Origin: Poseidonibacter parvus
GTDB taxonomy: Bacteria > Campylobacterota > Campylobacteria > Campylobacterales > Arcobacteraceae
Assembly: GCF_001956695.1 (NCBI RefSeq)
Contig: NZ_CP019070.1
Coordinates: 1 to 64,000 of the forward strand
DNA: 64,000 nucleotides
Direction: 5' to 3'
Shown here: positions 1 through 10,636 of the stretch, in pieces
Layout of the letters: every line of letters begins with the position of its first letter
Position numbering within the stretch: position 1 is the stretch's first letter
Program-made: the position numbers and the translations under genes
Notes under the pieces: model-generated
The model's input: only the letters and a program-made list of their open reading frames with translations
Database searches by the model: none
What the model was told of the DNA's origin: nothing

Positions 1-1317
1 ATGACAAACAAAGAGTTTTTATCAATTATTCAAAAAGAAGCTACTACTGTTGATTTCGACAGATATTTAAAACAGCTTGTATATAAAAAAATATCATCTG
101 ACGATAATATTGCTATTTTTGAAGTTTCAAATAAATATATTGCATCATGGATTAAAAGTAAATACACTGATGTGATACAAAATTGTTTTACAATATTTGA
201 TGGAACTAAACCTACAATTGAAATAAAAATTGCAGGTGAAAAAAAATCTAAAAAAGAAATTATAAAAGAACAAATAGAAAATAAAACTGCCGAAAGTACA
301 ATACTAAACCCATCATATACATTTGATTCATTTATTGTTGGACCTTCAAATCAAATGGCTTATAACGCCTCTTTAGCAGTTTCAAATAAACCTGGAGTTC
401 AATATAATCCACTATTTATTTACGGTGGAACTGGTTTAGGTAAAACTCACCTTTTACAAGCAGTTGGAAACTCTGCTATTGAAAATGGTAAGACAGTAAT
501 TTATGTAACGATTGAACAGTTTATGAATGATTTTACATTCTCAATTAAAAATAAAAACATGGAACATTTTAGGTCTAAGTACCGTAAATGTGATGTTTTA
601 TTAATTGATGATATTCAATTTTTATCTGGAAAAGAACAAACTCAAGAAGAGTTTTTTCACACCTTTAATGAATTACATAATGCAAAAAAACAAATAGTAA
701 TGACATCAGATAGACTACCTTCACAAATAGCAGGATTAGTTGATAGATTAAAATCTAGATTTGAATGGGGCTTAACAGCTGATATTCAAATACCAGGATT
801 AGAAACTAAAATTGCAATTATTGAAAAAAAATCTGATTTAAATGGAATTGAATTAAGTAGAGAAATTATTAATTTTATTGCAACAAATTTAGATAATTCA
901 ATTAGAGAAATAGAAGGTGTATTAATTAGAATTAATGCATCTGCATCTTTATTAAACCAAGATATTACCCTAGAAATGGTACAAGGTTTACTAAAAGATC
1001 AAATAAAAGAAACAAAAGAAAATATTAAACTTCCAGATGTAATTAATATAGTTGCATCAGAACTTAATATAAAACCAAGTGATATTAAATCTAAAAAACG
1101 AACAGCAACAGTTGCAAATGCAAGACGTGTTGTTATATATCTTGCACGTGAGCTTACACATAACTCAATGCCAGATATTGCAAAGTTTGTTGGAATGAAA
1201 GATCACTCTTCAATTTCTCATAATATTAAAAAAGCAAATGAGTTAATTGAAAAAGACGAGAACTTTAAATTAATTATAGAAAATTTAAAGAATAAAATCA
1301 TAAATAAGGAGTGGTAA
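1..1317 (+). CDS. dnaA: Chromosomal replication initiator DnaA
   Basis: ATP-dependent initiator that binds DnaA boxes and opens the origin. The 438 residues show the usual order. A short N-terminal oligomerisation domain (about 1-75) is followed by a Lys-rich linker. The AAA+ domain has Walker A GGTGLGKT at residues 142-149 and Walker B LLIDDIQF near 200. The C-terminal DNA-binding domain carries the signature VANARRVVIYLARELT and the MKDHSSISH turn. Length is normal for Campylobacterota. The window begins at its ATG, so its promoter and any upstream origin half lie outside. It is followed by a spacer with DnaA boxes and then dnaN, the classical arrangement. Certain. Confidence 0.98.
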   Translation: MTNKEFLSIIQKEATTVDFDRYLKQLVYKKISSDDNIAIFEVSNKYIASWIKSKYTDVIQNCFTIFDGTKPTIEIKIAGEKKSKKEIIKEQIENKTAESTILNPSYTFDSFIVGPSNQMAYNASLAVSNKPGVQYNPLFIYGGTGLGKTHLLQAVGNSAIENGKTVIYVTIEQFMNDFTFSIKNKNMEHFRSKYRKCDVLLIDDIQFLSGKEQTQEEFFHTFNELHNAKKQIVMTSDRLPSQIAGLVDRLKSRFEWGLTADIQIPGLETKIAIIEKKSDLNGIELSREIINFIATNLDNSIREIEGVLIRINASASLLNQDITLEMVQGLLKDQIKETKENIKLPDVINIVASELNIKPSDIKSKKRTATVANARRVVIYLARELTHNSMPDIAKFVGMKDHSSISHNIKKANELIEKDENFKLIIENLKNKIINKEW

Positions 1318-1486
1318 AAGTACTAAACTTGAAAAAGTTTTAAGAGTTTGTGTGAAAAGGTGTGAATATTTCATTTCGTTTAATCACATGAAAGAGTTTC
1401 GATACAGACAACTCTAAAGATGTATTTTCATCTTTTCACATGCTCTACTACTGCCACTAATAAAATAAAAAGAAATAGGAGATAAA
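1318..1486. other. oriC: Candidate oriC (dnaA-dnaN spacer with DnaA boxes)
   Basis: This 169-bp non-coding spacer holds three close matches to a TTTTCACA-type DnaA box: minus strand 1351-1358 (TTTTCACA) and 1361-1368 (TATTCACA), and plus strand 1433-1440 (TTTTCACA). A weaker TCACA core lies at about 1384-1388. The last 30 bases before dnaN (about 1457-1486) are almost pure A/T and could be the unwinding element. Campylobacterota DnaA proteins are known to use TTCAC-core boxes, and origins in the phylum lie beside dnaA. That this spacer is the functional origin is inference. A second box cluster upstream of dnaA cannot be assessed here. Confidence 0.7.
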
Positions 1487-2557
1487 ATGAGGTTTGTAAT
1501 TACAAAAAATATCATTGAAAATGTAATATCATCAATGCAACCTTTTTTAGAAAAAAAAGATGCTAGTTCAATAACATCACATATATATCTAGAAACTAAT
1601 AATGGAAATTTAATTTTAAAAGCAACTGATTATGAAATCGGTTTAGAATCACATATAGATAATATAAGTGATAGTGTAGATGGAAAAGCTACAACTAATG
1701 GTTCTAATTTATTAGGTATTATTAAAAGATTAAAAAATGAAGATATTATATTTGAAGTAGTAAGCAACAATATAATTATCAAACAAAATAAATCTACATT
1801 TAAATTACCAATGTATGATGCTAATGAATATCCATCATTAACAAAATCACAAAATCTTAAAAATTTAGATATTTCAACATTAAATTTTATTAATTCTGTA
1901 AGAAAAATTACTCCAGCAATTGATAACAATAATCCTAAATTTGAATTAAATGGTGCATTAATAGATATTAAAAGTTCTAAGATTAATTTTGTATCAACTG
2001 ATACTAGAAGATTAGCAATATCACATTTACAAAATATTAACAATGAAGAATCACAATTTATCATTCCTAAAAAAGCAATTATAGAAATACAAAAACTATT
2101 TTTAGACGAAGCAACAATTACTTATGATGAAACTAATTTAGTAGTATCAAATGATAAAATGACTTTCTTTACAAAATTAATTAATGGAAAATATCCAGAT
2201 TATGAAAGAATTATTCCACAAAATTTAAAATACAATTTAAAACTACCAAAAAATGTTTTAGTTGAATCTATTAAATTAGTTACATCTTTATTTTCAAATA
2301 TTAAAGTTACATTTAACAAAGATGGAATTATATTTGAATCATTAGATGAAGATACAGAATCAAAAACACAAATTGATTTACCATTAAATATTGATAATGA
2401 ATTTTATTTAGCTGTAAATGCTAAATACTTATTAGATTTTTTATCTATGACAAATAATGAAAATATAGCTGTTGGATTTAATGAATCAAATTTACCATTT
2501 TATTTAGAAGATGATAAGTTTTATACAATTGTAATGCCAATTGTTTTAGAAAAATAG
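1487..2557 (+). CDS. dnaN: DNA polymerase III subunit beta (sliding clamp)
   Basis: Homodimeric ring that tethers the replicase to DNA. At 356 residues it has the length of three repeated clamp domains (about 1-120, 125-240, 245-356). Recognisable stretches include STDTRRLA near 170 and the C-terminal MPIVLEK end, typical of beta clamps. The start is supported by an AGGAG at about 1477-1482 before the ATG. It sits between the origin-like spacer and gyrB, as in most Campylobacterota. Only 20 bp separate it from gyrB, so the two are probably co-transcribed. Confidence 0.97.
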   Translation: MRFVITKNIIENVISSMQPFLEKKDASSITSHIYLETNNGNLILKATDYEIGLESHIDNISDSVDGKATTNGSNLLGIIKRLKNEDIIFEVVSNNIIIKQNKSTFKLPMYDANEYPSLTKSQNLKNLDISTLNFINSVRKITPAIDNNNPKFELNGALIDIKSSKINFVSTDTRRLAISHLQNINNEESQFIIPKKAIIEIQKLFLDEATITYDETNLVVSNDKMTFFTKLINGKYPDYERIIPQNLKYNLKLPKNVLVESIKLVTSLFSNIKVTFNKDGIIFESLDEDTESKTQIDLPLNIDNEFYLAVNAKYLLDFLSMTNNENIAVGFNESNLPFYLEDDKFYTIVMPIVLEK

Positions 2558-2577
2558 AAATAACAAGGAATACATAA

Positions 2578-4893
<2,316 letters not shown>

Positions 4894-4927
4894 TTTCTTT
4901 TTATAATAAATGAAAAGGGGTAAATTA

Positions 4928-5788
4928 ATGTTTTTTAAAATTTTAATATTATTAATTTTACCTCTTTTTTTATTCTCACAAGAAGAAAAACTTGAAAAAA
5001 TACTAGCTTTTAATACAAATCTTGGAAAAATGATGAAATATCAAAATTCAGGAAGTGCGCTAAAAACTTGGATTAAAAAAGTAACTTCTAATAATAACAC
5101 ATATATAAATTTAAAAATTTATGACAATAATGAAAATATGCTTAATGATTATTTTAATAAAAAAATTGATATTTTAGTTTTTACTCCTTACGATTATGTT
5201 AAAAATATAGAAAAATTTAAAAGTATTACAGATGAATACTGGTTTATGAAAAAAGATATGAAGTATGATTTTCATAAAAAATATTTAATTGTTAATAATA
5301 ATATAAATAGTCTTTTTGATTTAAAAGATAAAAAAATAGCAATAAATAGTGCAAATAAAATATCTAAATTCTTTCTAGAAAAAAAATATATAGAAAAAAC
5401 TAAAAAAAGTGCAAAAAAGATTCTTGATAATATTGACTTTTTAGCCAATAGTTCTATTTTATTAAAAACATATTTTGGGTCTTATGATGCTTCTGTTGTA
5501 GATTCTTATGAGTATGAAACAATGCTTGAACTTAACCCTAGTATAACAAAAAAGATTAAAATTTTGGAAGAAAGCCCAAGAATATTTAATAATATGATTA
5601 TAGCCTTTGGAAATAATAGTAATATGGAAAATAATAAATTAATTTTAAAAGATTTTCTTCTTAGTAAAGATAAAATTGAAGTATTTAATTTATTAAAAAT
5701 TAAAACTATAGTGCCAGATGGAAAGAATATGAATAAGTTAGATGAGTTTTATTTTGATTATGTAAGATTAAAAAAAACCATAGATTAA
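4928..5788 (+). CDS. PhnD-like periplasmic substrate-binding protein (orphan)
   Basis: Secreted protein of about 286 residues resembling phosphate/phosphonate-type ABC binding proteins (PhnD family). A hydrophobic signal peptide (FKILILLILPLFLF) is followed by a two-lobed solute-binding pattern, for example KKIDILVFTPYDYV and a segment around DLKDKKIAINSANKIS. An in-frame ATG at 4910 exists. However, the AAAGGGG at about 4913-4919 is well spaced only for the ATG at 4928, which also starts right before the signal peptide, so 4928 is chosen. No permease or ATPase gene is adjacent, so it may be an orphan sensor or binding protein. The ligand is unknown. Its 3' end lies inside a hairpin shared with the next, convergent gene. 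Confidence 0.75.
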   Translation: MFFKILILLILPLFLFSQEEKLEKILAFNTNLGKMMKYQNSGSALKTWIKKVTSNNNTYINLKIYDNNENMLNDYFNKKIDILVFTPYDYVKNIEKFKSITDEYWFMKKDMKYDFHKKYLIVNNNINSLFDLKDKKIAINSANKISKFFLEKKYIEKTKKSAKKILDNIDFLANSSILLKTYFGSYDASVVDSYEYETMLELNPSITKKIKILEESPRIFNNMIIAFGNNSNMENNKLILKDFLLSKDKIEVFNLLKIKTIVPDGKNMNKLDEFYFDYVRLKKTID

Positions 5789-5800
5789 AATCTATGGTTT
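5775..5800. terminator. Bidirectional terminator hairpin
   Basis: A perfect 12-bp stem (5775-5786 with 5789-5800, AAACCATAGATT / AATCTATGGTTT, 2-nt loop) sits between two convergent genes. It is preceded by an A run and followed by T residues. It contains the stop codon of the plus-strand gene and touches the stop codon of the minus-strand gene. Confidence 0.8.
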
Positions 5801-6806
5801 AATTATCTTCAATAGAGGCTACTATTTCTGTATGTGAAAATATTTGACCTCTTTTTCTAATTATATTATTTACAATATGGTAACCGTGATTTAAAGCAAT
5901 TGCAATTGAACCACCAGATTTCATAGCTATATCTCCTGCAACATAAACACATTTTGCTGTTGTTTCATGATGTTTATCAAAAATAGGTTTATCACTTTCA
6001 TCTACATCCACTCCACATGCTTTTAAGAAGTCAACAGGTGTAGTTCCTCCAATTGCATAGATAACTCTATCGTATAATACGCTAAAACCATCATTAAAAT
6101 TAACTTTTACTTTTCCTGCTTCATTTTCTAATGATTCAATATCAGTGTTCATTCTAAGTCTTAATTTTTCTTGACCATCATATTTTGTTAATATTTCTTC
6201 ATTTGTTTCATTTAGTCTCGAAAAAGTCTCTTTTCTATAAACCATAGTAACATTGTTATTTTGATCAGCTAAATCATAAGCATATTCAGCAGCAGAATTT
6301 CCACCACCAACTACTAATACTTTTTCATTTGAAGAACATTTATCTAAGTTAAAATTAACTTGAGATCTTATTGATGGTGGAATTTTATAAGAGGGTTTAT
6401 TTGGTTTACCCATTTTTCCAATAGTAATAGCTGCGTTTCGTGTTTTAATAATTCCATTTGAAGTATGAACTTCTAAAAAATCACCAACTCTTATCATTTT
6501 TTCAACTTCAGTATTAAATAATGAATCTATTTTATCACTATCTAATAAATTATCGAAGTAATCAAGTGTAGTTTCTTTAGTTCCATCAAAAAAATCAACA
6601 TTTCCTTGTAAAACAGAAACTTGACCTTTATAATCTTTGTCAACTCTTTTATTATCTTTATAAAATTTTCTAATAGTATTTGAGTGATTATCAGTCTTTT
6701 CAATTAACAAAATTTCACCTAGTTTATGTGAAGATGCTTCAATTGCACAGCCTATTCCACCAGGTCCTCCACCAATAATTACAATGTCATATATTTTATC
6801 TGTCAT
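5799..6806 (-). CDS. FAD/NAD(P)-dependent oxidoreductase, thioredoxin-reductase-like (YpdA-type)
   Basis: Flavoprotein of 335 residues with two Rossmann folds. The FAD-binding GGGPGGIGCAIEA lies near residue 12 and the NAD(P)-binding VVGGGNSAAEYA near residue 168. A C-terminal AIGGTTP/VAGDIA pair is typical of the pyridine nucleotide-disulfide reductase superfamily. No CxxC redox pair is visible, so it is not a classical TrxB. The overall shape resembles YpdA-type reductases and ferredoxin-NADP reductases. The electron acceptor is unknown. It is transcribed divergently from queF and ends in a shared convergent terminator. Confidence 0.8.
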   Translation of the reverse strand: MTDKIYDIVIIGGGPGGIGCAIEASSHKLGEILLIEKTDNHSNTIRKFYKDNKRVDKDYKGQVSVLQGNVDFFDGTKETTLDYFDNLLDSDKIDSLFNTEVEKMIRVGDFLEVHTSNGIIKTRNAAITIGKMGKPNKPSYKIPPSIRSQVNFNLDKCSSNEKVLVVGGGNSAAEYAYDLADQNNNVTMVYRKETFSRLNETNEEILTKYDGQEKLRLRMNTDIESLENEAGKVKVNFNDGFSVLYDRVIYAIGGTTPVDFLKACGVDVDESDKPIFDKHHETTAKCVYVAGDIAMKSGGSIAIALNHGYHIVNNIIRKRGQIFSHTEIVASIEDN

Positions 6807-6843
6807 AATACTCTCTTATTTTTATATTTATTAAATTTATCGG

Positions 6844-6849
6844 ATTATA
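6844..6849 (-). promoter_or_regulatory. -10 box for the flavoprotein gene
   Basis: TATAAT on the minus strand, about 38 bp upstream of the ATG at 6806, in an A/T-rich divergent spacer. No -35 box is evident. Confidence 0.45.
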
Positions 6850-6939
6850 CTAAAATTTTTGTTTTTTTTTACTTAGTAATAATTGTAAGTAACATTTAGA
6901 TAAAATTGCATAAATAATATTAGTAAAGGTTATATACAA

Positions 6940-7323
6940 ATGGAAATGAAATATGGTGAAAAAGAAATAAGAGAATTTGATATTAATAATGCAGAAAATT
7001 TTTGGCCAAATAAAAATAAAAAGAATTATATTATAGATATTGAATTACCTGAATTTATGGCAAAATGTCCAAGAAGTGGATATCCTGATTTTGCAGAAAT
7101 TAAAATTCAATATACTCCTGATGAAAAAGTAATTGAGTTAAAAGCTTTAAAAATTTATATTAATACTTTTATGTTTAGAGAAGTATCACATGAAAACTCA
7201 GCAAATGAAATTTTTGATACATTGTATGAAAATTTAAATCCAAAATGGTTAAAAGTTATTGCAGACTTCAAGCCAAGAGGTAATGTTCATACTGTAATTG
7301 AAATTGACTCTGCGAAGATGTAG
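6940..7323 (+). CDS. queF: NADPH-dependent 7-cyano-7-deazaguanine reductase QueF
   Basis: Reduces preQ0 to preQ1 in queuosine tRNA modification. At 127 residues it is the single-domain (unimodal) QueF. The catalytic cysteine is Cys43 in AKCPRSGYPD, with the conserved Asp50. The NADPH-binding QueF motif is read as ELKALKIY at residues 66-73. C-terminal FKPRGN is also family-typical. An AAAGG precedes the ATG. No preQ1 riboswitch aptamer was recognised upstream. Other queuosine genes are not in the window. Confidence 0.95.
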   Translation: MEMKYGEKEIREFDINNAENFWPNKNKKNYIIDIELPEFMAKCPRSGYPDFAEIKIQYTPDEKVIELKALKIYINTFMFREVSHENSANEIFDTLYENLNPKWLKVIADFKPRGNVHTVIEIDSAKM

Positions 7324-7332
7324 GTTAAAGCC

Positions 7333-7977
7333 TTGGAAAGATTAGTTACTACAAGTCAAGCAGCAGAAATACTTGGGCTTTCTTTACAAGGTATACATTA
7401 TAGAATAAAAAAGAATCGATTAAAATCTATTAAAGAAGGTGGACGACTTTTCGTTTATATAACTTCAGATATGGAAAAAATATCAAAAGCTAAATCAAAA
7501 AATGAAACAAATGATGTTATCGAAGAAATTACTCCTATCCCAAAAAATACTACTTCTAATAATAATGATGTTTCATCAATTATTGATGTAAAAAATGAAC
7601 AAATCACTTTATTAAAAAAATCTATGAAATGGATGAAAAGACAGTATATTTCAGAGATTAAAAGATTAGAAAAAAATCAAGAAAATATGATGAAGGTTTT
7701 AAACTCAGAAATTAAACTTCTTCAAAGTGCTTTTAATGAAATGCGTTCTATTTATAAACCTGAAATAGAAGAACTTAAAAAAACAAATACTACTAGTGAA
7801 ACTGAATTTATTTCTTTAAAAGACTTCTCTATATTGTTAAAAAGAAACAACAAATCACAAAATGATATAAAACTAATTATTTTAACAGCTATAAAAAATA
7901 ATGATAGAAGATTTATTTATAATAAATTAGAGAAAAAACTATTGATTTTAAATTCAGATTTTAAAGATTTAATATAA
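7333..7977 (+). CDS. HTH (MerR/excisionase-like) DNA-binding protein with coiled coil
   Basis: This 214-residue protein begins with a winged-helix excisionase/MerR-like module (SQAAEILGLSLQGIHYRIKK, about residues 8-27). A Lys/Asn-rich linker follows, then a long charged helix likely to form a coiled coil (about 80-150). The start codon is TTG at 7333, ten bases after the queF stop, suggesting co-transcription with queF. The TTG fits the HTH beginning directly after it. The target and biological role are unknown. The next downstream element is the SRP RNA on the opposite strand. Confidence 0.7.
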   Translation: MERLVTTSQAAEILGLSLQGIHYRIKKNRLKSIKEGGRLFVYITSDMEKISKAKSKNETNDVIEEITPIPKNTTSNNNDVSSIIDVKNEQITLLKKSMKWMKRQYISEIKRLEKNQENMMKVLNSEIKLLQSAFNEMRSIYKPEIEELKKTNTTSETEFISLKDFSILLKRNNKSQNDIKLIILTAIKNNDRRFIYNKLEKKLLILNSDFKDLI

Positions 7978-8012
7978 GTTAAGATTGTTTTACTAAAAAA
8001 AGTGCAAAAAAA

Positions 8013-8035
8013 AAGAGTACTTAAAAAGTACTCTT
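8013..8035 (-). terminator. Terminator of the SRP RNA gene
   Basis: On the minus strand, a 10-bp stem (8026-8035 with 8013-8022, loop 8023-8025) is followed by nine T residues (plus-strand A run 8006-8014). This is a textbook intrinsic terminator. Its upstream arm is also the 3' strand of the SRP RNA closing helix. Confidence 0.85.
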
Positions 8036-8137
8036 CTCCAGATACCCAAACACACCAATAAGAAAGGTGCCTTGCTATGTTCCCATCCTGGGGCGTTGTC
8101 TTTAATAATGATTGTAAGGGTCTAAAGAAGAGCACTC
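8024..8137 (-). ncRNA. ffs: Signal recognition particle RNA, small bacterial type (4.5S)
   Basis: Read on the minus strand, this stretch has the universal SRP helix-8 core: CAGG-ATG-GGAA-CAT-AGCA around plus positions 8062-8090. It carries the GGAA tetraloop and the CAGG/AGCA asymmetric loop that bind the Ffh M domain. The ends pair in an 11-bp helix (8126-8136 with 8027-8037), extended by AGA/TCT and CCC/GGG pairs. The result is a rod of about 110 nt, the size of 4.5S RNA. An intrinsic terminator follows immediately. Exact ends are estimated from the closing helix. The open frame crossing it on the minus strand is spurious. Confidence 0.92.
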
Positions 8138-8272
8138 AAAATATTTAAAATATTCTCAGTGTTCGTCTTTGGATTGGAATTATATCTAAAAAATCTTAAA
8201 CTTTTTATAAATTAATAAAATAAATAAAAATTTGATGTACAATACGGAATTATTTGAAAGTTGAGAACCTTT

Positions 8273-9181
8273 ATGAAAAAAGATTTTAGTGTTGTAGGAA
8301 TATTTGCATTAGTATTTGCCATGTTTATTTGGGCAAGTTCATTTATTGCTTTAAAAACTGCAATAAATGATTTAGAACCTTATACTGTAATATTTTTACG
8401 TATGTTTACAGCATCGTTATGCTTTTTGTATTTTATAAAAGGGTTTATGAAATACTCTTTTTCTAAAAATGATATTAAATATATAATTCTTCTAGCATTT
8501 TTTGAGCCTTGTTTATATTTTATCTTTGAAGCAAAAGCTATTGCACTTACAACAGCTTCACAAGTTGGAATGATTACTTCTTTAATGCCTGTAATTACTG
8601 CAATGGCCGCTGGGTATTTTTTAAAAGAAATTATTTCAAAACAACTAATTATTGGTTCATTAATAGCACTTTGTGGAGCTGTTTGGTTGAGTCTTCAAGC
8701 AGTTTCGAGTGTAAATGCTCCAAATCCAATGTTGGGAAATTTTTATGAATTACTTGCAATGGTTTGTGGCGCAGGTTATACAATAGTTGCTAGATATTTA
8801 TCTGATAAATATTCAGCTTTATTTATAACTGCAATTCAAGTTTTTATTGGTGCTATATTTTTCTTTCCTTTTTTTATATATGAATATAATACAAGTGATT
8901 TAAATTTTACTACAAATGCGATTTTGTGTGTTCTTTACTTAGGAGTTGTAGTTACACTTGGAGGATATGGTTTATATAATTATGCATTAACTAAAATCGA
9001 AGCTTCAAAAGCAGCTGTTTTTATATATTTAATTCCTGTATTTACTCTGATTTTGGCATATCTAATTCTAAATGAAAAATTAACTCTAGTAGAACTTATT
9101 GCCTCTTTTACTATTTTATTTGGTGTATTTATTTCTGAAGCACCTTTAAAAAAGATATATAAATATATTTTAAAAAAATAA
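8273..9181 (+). CDS. DMT-superfamily EamA transporter
   Basis: Inner-membrane protein of about 302 residues with ten predicted transmembrane helices arranged as two EamA repeats (about 8-145 and 160-295). Typical features are FIWASSFIALK in helix 1, and FLRMFTASLCF and ALTKIEASKAAVFIYLIPVF in the second repeat. It likely exports small metabolites; the substrate cannot be told. A TTG at 8261 is in frame but has no well-placed ribosome site, so the ATG at 8273, directly before KKDFS, is preferred. It is followed within 10 bp by a small YqaA-like membrane gene. Confidence 0.85.
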   Translation: MKKDFSVVGIFALVFAMFIWASSFIALKTAINDLEPYTVIFLRMFTASLCFLYFIKGFMKYSFSKNDIKYIILLAFFEPCLYFIFEAKAIALTTASQVGMITSLMPVITAMAAGYFLKEIISKQLIIGSLIALCGAVWLSLQAVSSVNAPNPMLGNFYELLAMVCGAGYTIVARYLSDKYSALFITAIQVFIGAIFFFPFFIYEYNTSDLNFTTNAILCVLYLGVVVTLGGYGLYNYALTKIEASKAAVFIYLIPVFTLILAYLILNEKLTLVELIASFTILFGVFISEAPLKKIYKYILKK

Positions 9182-9191
9182 AAGATATAAA

Positions 9192-9602
9192 TTGGTTTAT
9201 TTTATTCTTTTTTTATCAGCTTTTGTTTCTGCTACATTAATTCCTTTTGGAAGTGAAGCTTTATTAATTTATGATATCAAAGAGGGTTATAATATTTATT
9301 ATCTTCTATTTTTTGCAACATTAGGAAACTTTTTAGGTTCTCTTTTTAACTATTTCTTAGGATTAAAAGGGGAAGAATTTTTAATAAAAAAGAATTTAGT
9401 TAAAGAAAAGAGTATTTTAAAAACAAAAAACTATTTTGATAAATATGGAAGTATTTGTATTTTATTTTCGTGGTTACCTCTTATTGGCGATCCAATAACA
9501 TTTATTGCAGGAGTTTTAAAATATAATTTAAAACTATTTATTTTATTAGTTGTTATAGCAAAATTTTTAAGATACCTCTTTTTGGCACTTCTTATTTTGT
9601 AA
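9192..9602 (+). CDS. YqaA-family (DedA/SNARE-associated-like) small membrane protein
   Basis: A 136-residue integral membrane protein with four or five hydrophobic helices. It resembles YqaA and the DedA superfamily, with the proline/glycine-rich re-entrant segment LPLIGDPITFIAGVLKYNLK and an early FGSEALL. The start is TTG at 9192, ten bases after the preceding EamA gene, so the pair is probably an operon. Its 3' end overlaps the convergent pseudouridine synthase gene by 11 bp. The function of the family is unclear; DedA relatives flip lipids. Confidence 0.75.
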   Translation: MVYFILFLSAFVSATLIPFGSEALLIYDIKEGYNIYYLLFFATLGNFLGSLFNYFLGLKGEEFLIKKNLVKEKSILKTKNYFDKYGSICILFSWLPLIGDPITFIAGVLKYNLKLFILLVVIAKFLRYLFLALLIL

Positions 9603-10488
9603 AAAACTTATAAATATCATCATTTTTAGATTTTATTTTATAAGTAATATCTTTAAATGTAAATTCTAAATAGTTTGCATGTAACCATAATCTATGGCTT
9701 CCTGTTGCTTCTTCTCTTTTGTTTTTTTCTAATTCTTTATTTAAATATGCTTCAGCAATATTATCATCTATTCCATAAATTGGATCACCTACGATTCTAT
9801 GACCAATTGAGTATAAATGAACTCTAATTTGATGTTGTCTTCCTGTTAAGGGAAGTGCTTCAATTAATGTAATGTCTTTTTCTGGATTATATTTAATAGG
9901 TTTAATAATAGTACAAGATTCTTTTCCACTTTGCCCTGCTTTCATTCTAACACCAATATTTAAACCTTCTTTTTCAAGTTTAGAATCAATTGTAATTTCT
10001 TCTTTTATTTCTCCATCAACTAGGGCTAAATATGACTTATGATATTTCTTTTCTTCAAACATATCTTTTAAAGTTTTTTCACTTTTTTTGTTTTTTCCTA
10101 CTATTACAAGTCCTGAAGTTTCAGCATCAATTCTGTGAATTAAGTTGGCATTTTCTCCAAAATGAAAGCGTATTTCATCTAAAAGTGAGTATGGAGTACT
10201 CTTAGAAATGGGGTGAACCATTAGGTGCGTTGGTTTGTCGAATATCGCAAATTCTTCAAACTCAATTAAAGGCTTAAGTCCTCTAGAAATACCCTCAAAT
10301 ACAGCCATGTTTATATATTCAGTAGGGATTTTATCACTTGGTTTTAATGTGTTTAGATTTTCATCAAAAATTCTACCTCTAGACGCGTATCTTTGGGCAT
10401 TACGATGATTTACTTTTAAATCTTGAAGTAAAAAAAGGCTTAATTTTTTATCTTTTATAGCTTTAATTTTTTTTAAAATGAAGGGCAA
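9592..10488 (-). CDS. RluA-family 23S rRNA pseudouridine synthase
   Basis: Converts specific uridines to pseudouridine in rRNA or tRNA. The catalytic motif is HRIDAETSGLVIVGKNKKS, with the essential Asp in HRID. A short S4-like segment lies near the N terminus (NAQRYASRGRIF), and LTGRQHQIRVHL in the C-terminal half is also family-typical. The frame is open back to an ATG at 10575. That ATG has no ribosome site, whereas TTG at 10486-10488 has AGGA seven bases upstream and yields MPFILKKIK, so the 298-residue form is preferred. Target uridines cannot be assigned (RluC, RluD and TruC are alternatives). Confidence 0.88.
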   Translation of the reverse strand: MPFILKKIKAIKDKKLSLFLLQDLKVNHRNAQRYASRGRIFDENLNTLKPSDKIPTEYINMAVFEGISRGLKPLIEFEEFAIFDKPTHLMVHPISKSTPYSLLDEIRFHFGENANLIHRIDAETSGLVIVGKNKKSEKTLKDMFEEKKYHKSYLALVDGEIKEEITIDSKLEKEGLNIGVRMKAGQSGKESCTIIKPIKYNPEKDITLIEALPLTGRQHQIRVHLYSIGHRIVGDPIYGIDDNIAEAYLNKELEKNKREEATGSHRLWLHANYLEFTFKDITYKIKSKNDDIYKFFTK

Positions 10489-10636
10489 TATTAAATCCTG
10501 AAATAATTTTTGAAATAGGTAAAAATTTATCTTGTTTTTTATATGTTTTTTTAACTTATTTAGATAGTATATCATACTAAAATAAATACTAATTTTTTAT
10601 AAAATACTAAAACAATGATTACAAGGGACATAAAAC

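Noticed and set aside
1630-2064. Minus-strand open frame inside dnaN
   Set aside because: Lies wholly within dnaN on the opposite strand; hydrophobic composition is a by-product of AT-rich codons and there is no ribosome site or known domain.
6807-6939. preQ1 riboswitch before queF
   Set aside because: Spacer is almost pure A/T with no C-rich loop or pseudoknot partner typical for preQ1 aptamers.
7917-8135. Minus-strand frame over the SRP RNA
   Set aside because: The region folds as SRP RNA with its universal motifs and terminator; the frame is incidental.
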